Assembly: GCA_015488785.1 (NCBI GenBank)
Contig: WFNC01000189.1
Location: 1-9,230 of the forward strand
Length of the DNA stretch: 9,230 nt
Source: Flavobacteriales bacterium
GTDB taxonomy: Bacteria > Bacteroidota > Bacteroidia > Flavobacteriales_D > Parvicellaceae
Direction: 5' to 3'
The translations under genes and the position numbers were made by a program. Of the stretch, positions 5,915-9,230 are shown piece by piece (position 1 is the first letter of the stretch; each line of letters starts with the position of its first letter). The notes under the pieces were generated by a model that made no database searches, had not been told where the DNA came from, and was given only the letters and a program-made list of their open reading frames with translations.

Positions 5915-6898
5915 ATGAAACTAAGTTTTATTCATATTATTATTTTTAATACAATATTATTTAATATTGCATTATCAAACTTTAGTGTGGCTCAAGATGC
6001 AGAATTTACTCAATTTTATGCCAACCCCTTGTATTTAAATCCCGCATTTGCAGGAACAAGTAAATGTCCGCGAATGTCGATCAATTATCGAAACCAATGG
6101 GCTGGATTACCGGCTACATTCATTACTACAAGTGCAAGTTATGACCAATACGTCCCCTCTATTTCGGGAGGATTAGGAATAATGGTTGTATCAGATAAAG
6201 AAGCAAAAACATTATCAACAACAAGGGTAAGTGGTATATATGCCTACCAATTACAAGTCAATCGAAAATTTTCGGTAAGAGGAGGAATAGAAGCAACATT
6301 TTTTCAAAAATCATTAGACTGGTCTAAACTAACATTTGGGGATATGATTGACACTCGAAGAGGTTTTGTTTATGATTCTGGAGATGTTCCGAGAGGAGGC
6401 ACACGTTCTGGAATGGATTTTTCAGTTGGAGCAATCGGATTTAGCGAGAAATTCTTTTTTGGATTTGCAGCACATCATTTAACCCAACCAAATGAATCAC
6501 TCATAAAAGGAGACAGTAAACTTCCAATAAAATTTACAGCACATGCAGGCGCTGTATTGCCATTATCAGGATCTAGTTCAAAATATAAAAAAGATGCAGG
6601 AGCTACAATCTCTCCAAACTTAATGTTCAGACACCAAGGAACTGCAAATCAATTAAATATGGGAGTATATATGACTAAAGGTCCATTAGTTGGAGGGATA
6701 TGGTATAGAAACTCAGATGCTTTTATTCTACTCGTTGGAATTCAAGCTAAAAAAATAAAAATTGGATATAGTTTTGATGCAACAATATCGAAGTTATCAC
6801 TTGCATCTGGGGGAGCTCACGAAATTTCAATGAATTATACATTTAAGTGTAAAAAGAAAAAGAAATCATTTCGATCGGTAACTTGTCCTGAATTTTAA
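5915..6898 (+). CDS. PorP/SprF-family T9SS outer-membrane protein
   Basis: The 327-residue protein has a Sec signal peptide (about 1-26, ending SVA before QDAEFTQF) and the diagnostic start of the mature PorP/SprF fold, 'QFYANPLYLNPAFAGT' (33-48), followed by alternating hydrophobic beta strands of an outer-membrane barrel and a 'NYRNQWAGLP' motif. Members work with the T9SS trans-envelope complex, and some help type-B CTD proteins such as SprB reach or stay on the surface. The tail is basic and holds two of the three cysteines of the mature chain: Cys312 in 'FKCKKKKK' and Cys324 in 'TCPEF', with Cys51 near the N-terminus. Its place just before gldJ recalls porP-porK of Porphyromonas, favouring a core role. 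Genomes often hold many paralogues, so the exact symbol porP or sprF is not assigned. Confidence 0.92.
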   Translation: MKLSFIHIIIFNTILFNIALSNFSVAQDAEFTQFYANPLYLNPAFAGTSKCPRMSINYRNQWAGLPATFITTSASYDQYVPSISGGLGIMVVSDKEAKTLSTTRVSGIYAYQLQVNRKFSVRGGIEATFFQKSLDWSKLTFGDMIDTRRGFVYDSGDVPRGGTRSGMDFSVGAIGFSEKFFFGFAAHHLTQPNESLIKGDSKLPIKFTAHAGAVLPLSGSSSKYKKDAGATISPNLMFRHQGTANQLNMGVYMTKGPLVGGIWYRNSDAFILLVGIQAKKIKIGYSFDATISKLSLASGGAHEISMNYTFKCKKKKKSFRSVTCPEF

Positions 6899-6916
6899 TT
6901 TTTTTTACTATTTTTG
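6883..6916 (+). promoter_or_regulatory. Candidate gldJ promoter overlapping the end of porP/sprF
   Basis: TATTTTTG at 6909-6916 is an exact TAnnTTTG box. TTG at 6883-6885, inside the last codons of porP/sprF, lies 23 bases upstream, at the upper limit of the accepted spacing. It would start transcription near 6921 and give gldJ a leader of about 45 bases, allowing expression apart from porP/sprF. AAGGA at 6943-6947 is 19 bases from the ATG, too far for a normal ribosome site. Confidence 0.5.
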
Positions 6917-6966
6917 TAACCAATTCCGAATATAACAGTTATAAGGAAAACAAAATTACATCAGCT

Positions 6967-8874
6967 ATGAAGCATATAAAGATATCTATACTATTAATTA
7001 CGACCATAATCACGGGGCTTTTGTCTTCTTGTAGTTATGAACGTTCGAGCACTACAGGTTGGGAATTCAATAGTGTAGCAAATGGAGGTTTCGAGAAAAA
7101 AGCATACGAAGAACAAGAAACAGGGCCTGGATTAATATTGGTTGAAGGAGGTCAATTTACAATGGGTCGTACAGAACAAGATGTAATGTATGAAAATAAT
7201 AATACGCCCCGTACAGTAACTGTTTCGTCTTTTTATCTTGATGAAACGGAAATCACGAATCATCAATGGTGCGAGTATTTATATTGGACAGGAAGAACAT
7301 TTACTGATTTCCCTATGATTTATAAAAAAGCTTTACCAGATACTTTAGTTTGGAGAGAAAAATTAGCATATAATGAACCATACGTAGAATACTACTTAAG
7401 ACATCCTTCTTACAGAGATTATCCTGTTGTAGGTGTAAATTGGTTACAAGCAACTAACTTTTGTGCTTGGCGTACGGATAGAGTTAACGAATACATTTTA
7501 GTTAGAGAAGGTATTTTAGTTTTAAATCCTAATCAACAAAATAACCCCTTTACAACTGACGCATATTTTTCTGGTCAATATGAAGAAGGATTGAACGAAG
7601 CAGGGCAAATGCCTAATTTAGATCCGTCAGCAGCTAGTGGTGATAAATCTAGGGATATGGGAGTTAGAAGCGTAAGAATGGAAGATGGAATACTTTTACC
7701 ACGTTATAGACTTCCAACAGAAGCTGAATGGGAATTTGCTGCTTATGGTTTAATTGGAAACACAGTTGACGGAAGAATTACAGAAAGAAGACTTTACCCT
7801 TGGAATGGTCACTACGTAAGAAATCCAGACGATCGATGGCAAGGAAGTATGATGGCTAACTTTGTAAGAGGTAGAGGTGATTACATGGGAATTGCAGGAA
7901 ACTTGAATGACAATGCAGATGTTACTGCACCTGTTATCTCATATTGGCCAAACGATTATGGATTATATAATATGGCTGGTAATGTAAGTGAATGGGTTAT
8001 GGATGTTTACAGAGCTACTTCTTCAGAAGACGTTGATGAATTTAGACCTTTTAGAGGAAATGTATTCAAAACTAAAGTATTAAATACAGAAGGTTCTATC
8101 TCTGATAAATATGATGTTACAGTTTATGACTTGGATGGAATAAAAGAATACCTTGCTATATTTAAAGATGAAAGAGAAGGTGACATTGACAGAATGCATG
8201 GTTATGAAAATAGAACAAACAAAGTGGATGAGTTAGAACAATTACTTTTAACTGCAATAGATGAAAGAGTAACAGAAGCTTTTAAATTAAGAGATCAAAA
8301 ACAACACTTACAAGCTGCTGAGCAAATTCAAATGATTTTTGATGAAGTCTTTGAGGATATTAACAGTCAAATACAACAGAAACCTGGTTATGAAGACTAT
8401 GAATTAGAAATAATTCCAATGCTTAGAGATGGTATATCTGATTTTGTTTTAAATACGCCTGGTAACATTAAAATGAGAGAAGTTACAACAGAAGAAAACA
8501 TAAAAAGAAGAAACTATAGAGTATCTGATAATATTGATGAATTAGATGGAGATTTAAGATCTTCTCTTTATTACCCTGGTTCAGACATGGGAGGACCAAT
8601 GGTTGAAGAAATCAACGGAGGAACGAAGAAAGAAGACTGGGTAATGTATCAATCTGGTAAAGATCAATCTTTGGCAGGAGCAAGAAACCCTACAACTTTA
8701 GTATCCGATAAATCTAGAGTATTTAAAGGAGCTTCTTGGAGAGATAGAGCTTACTGGATGAATCCTGGAACTAGAAGATTTTTAGATGAAGATTTATCAA
8801 CATCTACTATTGGATTTAGATGTGCTATGGATAGAGTTGGTAGTCCAACTGGATTAAACAGCAAAAGAGAATAG
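6967..8874 (+). CDS. gldJ: T9SS/gliding outer-membrane lipoprotein GldJ (SUMF1 fold)
   Basis: This 635-residue lipoprotein has a signal peptide with lipobox L19-S20-S21-C22. It carries a split formylglycine-generating-enzyme (SUMF1) fold: 'LVEGGQFTMG' (58-67), 'FYLDETEITNHQW' (89-101), 'RLPTEAEWEFAA' (248-259), 'YPWNG' (277-281), 'NDYGLYNMAGNVSEW' (329-343), then after a long insertion 'VFKGASWRDRAYWMNPGTRR' (585-604) and 'GFRCAMD' (616-622). The cysteine pair of active formylglycine-generating enzymes is absent from the segment before GFRC, so a structural role is expected. 'EDVDEFRPFRGNVF' (354-367) is typical of GldJ as I recall it. GldJ rather than GldK is preferred because menA, not gldL, follows. 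GldJ supports the GldK ring of the T9SS and gliding. At 635 residues it is longer than Flavobacterium johnsoniae GldJ (about 560). Confidence 0.9.
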   Translation: MKHIKISILLITTIITGLLSSCSYERSSTTGWEFNSVANGGFEKKAYEEQETGPGLILVEGGQFTMGRTEQDVMYENNNTPRTVTVSSFYLDETEITNHQWCEYLYWTGRTFTDFPMIYKKALPDTLVWREKLAYNEPYVEYYLRHPSYRDYPVVGVNWLQATNFCAWRTDRVNEYILVREGILVLNPNQQNNPFTTDAYFSGQYEEGLNEAGQMPNLDPSAASGDKSRDMGVRSVRMEDGILLPRYRLPTEAEWEFAAYGLIGNTVDGRITERRLYPWNGHYVRNPDDRWQGSMMANFVRGRGDYMGIAGNLNDNADVTAPVISYWPNDYGLYNMAGNVSEWVMDVYRATSSEDVDEFRPFRGNVFKTKVLNTEGSISDKYDVTVYDLDGIKEYLAIFKDEREGDIDRMHGYENRTNKVDELEQLLLTAIDERVTEAFKLRDQKQHLQAAEQIQMIFDEVFEDINSQIQQKPGYEDYELEIIPMLRDGISDFVLNTPGNIKMREVTTEENIKRRNYRVSDNIDELDGDLRSSLYYPGSDMGGPMVEEINGGTKKEDWVMYQSGKDQSLAGARNPTTLVSDKSRVFKGASWRDRAYWMNPGTRRFLDEDLSTSTIGFRCAMDRVGSPTGLNSKRE

Positions 8875-8889
8875 AATTATTTTTTTCAG

Positions 8890-8927
8890 AAAAAAGCTCA
8901 TTTCATTTTTGGTATGAGCTTTTTTTT
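8890..8927 (+). terminator. Intrinsic terminator after gldJ
   Basis: AAAAAAGCTCAT (8890-8901) pairs over all 12 positions with ATGAGCTTTTTT (8914-8925) across a 12-base loop, and the T-run continues to 8927. The A-run on the left arm means the mirror strand also shows a stem followed by Ts, so it could stop transcription in both directions. It separates gldJ from menA. Confidence 0.85.
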
Positions 8928-8954
8928 GTTTAAACGAAATTCAAATAATTTAAA

Positions 8955-9230
8955 ATGAAACATTGGATAAAAGCTTTTAGACTTAGAACACTACCTCTCT
9001 CTCTATCTTGTATAATAATGGGAAGTACTTTGGCGGCTAAACATAATTCTTTTTCTATTAAGATTTTCATTCTACTGACACTTACCACTACGCTACTACA
9101 AATATTATCGAACTTAGCTAATGACTATGGAGATGCTATAAAAGGAACCGATAACGACAATAGAGTTGGTCCAGAAAGAGCGATTCAAAGTGGAGCTATC
9201 AGTCGTAAAAAGATGTTTATAGCGATTTTG
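8955..9230 (+). CDS. menA: 1,4-dihydroxy-2-naphthoate polyprenyltransferase MenA (N-terminal part)
   Basis: MenA is an inner-membrane UbiA-family enzyme that attaches a polyprenyl chain to 1,4-dihydroxy-2-naphthoate, giving demethylmenaquinone. The window contains the first 92 residues and the frame continues past the right edge. 'WIKAFRLRTLPLSL' (4-17) is the usual family start, followed by two hydrophobic helices (about 13-28 and 36-55). The first Asp-rich prenyl-diphosphate motif, NDYGDAIKGTDND (56-68), follows with 'RVGPERAIQSG' (70-80), which is specific to MenA rather than other UbiA members. The ATG at 8955 is the only sensible start. It lies 27 bases beyond the gldJ terminator, so it probably has its own promoter, although no clear TAnnTTTG box is visible in the short gap. 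Confidence 0.93.
   Translation, partial: MKHWIKAFRLRTLPLSLSCIIMGSTLAAKHNSFSIKIFILLTLTTTLLQILSNLANDYGDAIKGTDNDNRVGPERAIQSGAISRKKMFIAIL

Noticed and set aside
6967..8874. Active formylglycine-generating enzyme or sulfatase-modifying factor
   Set aside because: The catalytic cysteine pair is missing, the protein is a lipoprotein, and its neighbours belong to the T9SS.
6967..8874. Assignment as gldK/porK
   Set aside because: No gldL follows, the length is well above GldK, and the EDVDEFRPFRGNVF segment fits GldJ better; a tree would settle it.
8928..8935. Palindrome GTTTAAAC between gldJ and menA
   Set aside because: It is only eight bases and joins the terminator's T-run in AT-rich DNA, so it is expected by chance.

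Overview
The window looks like chromosomal DNA of a low-GC member of the Bacteroidota, most likely order Flavobacteriales. The reasons are type IX secretion (T9SS) genes porU, porP/sprF and gldJ, which are confined to this phylum; promoter-like TAnnTTTG boxes in place of the usual -10 box; almost no Shine-Dalgarno sequences; and a menaquinone gene. No phage, transposase, CRISPR array, tRNA or rRNA is visible.

Layout from left to right. (1) 1-97, minus: the first 32 codons of an amidohydrolase that resembles formimidoylglutamate deiminase. (2) 98-317: a gene-free 220-base stretch with a compact structured element (126-206) and a perfect 14-bp tandem repeat (283-310). (3) 318-947, minus: a small cytoplasmic TPR protein. 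It is divergent from (4) trmD at 1067-1744, the tRNA m1G37 methyltransferase. Both start codons lie 5-6 bases after a perfect TAnnTTTG box, so both mRNAs may be leaderless. (5) 1745-1869: a convergent gap holding a (TTA)9 microsatellite. (6) 1870-5727, minus: porU, the T9SS sortase. (7) 5728-5914: an AT-rich divergent promoter region. (8) 5915-6898, plus: a PorP/SprF-family outer-membrane protein. (9) 6967-8874, plus: gldJ, an SUMF1-fold lipoprotein, closed by a strong intrinsic terminator at 8890-8927. (10) 8955 to the right edge, plus: the N-terminal part of menA.

Three of the seven genes form a T9SS block. PorU cleaves C-terminal sorting domains from secreted cargo at the cell surface. PorP/SprF is an outer-membrane beta-barrel partner. 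GldJ is a periplasm-facing outer-membrane lipoprotein of the trans-envelope ring and gliding machinery. The flanking trmD and menA are ordinary housekeeping genes. I see no clearly undescribed defence, mobile or biosynthetic system. The items most worth a second look are the structured element at 126-206 and its complementarity to a neighbouring start codon, the paired leaderless-type starts of the TPR gene and trmD, the large insertion in GldJ, and the divergent porU / porP-gldJ arrangement.
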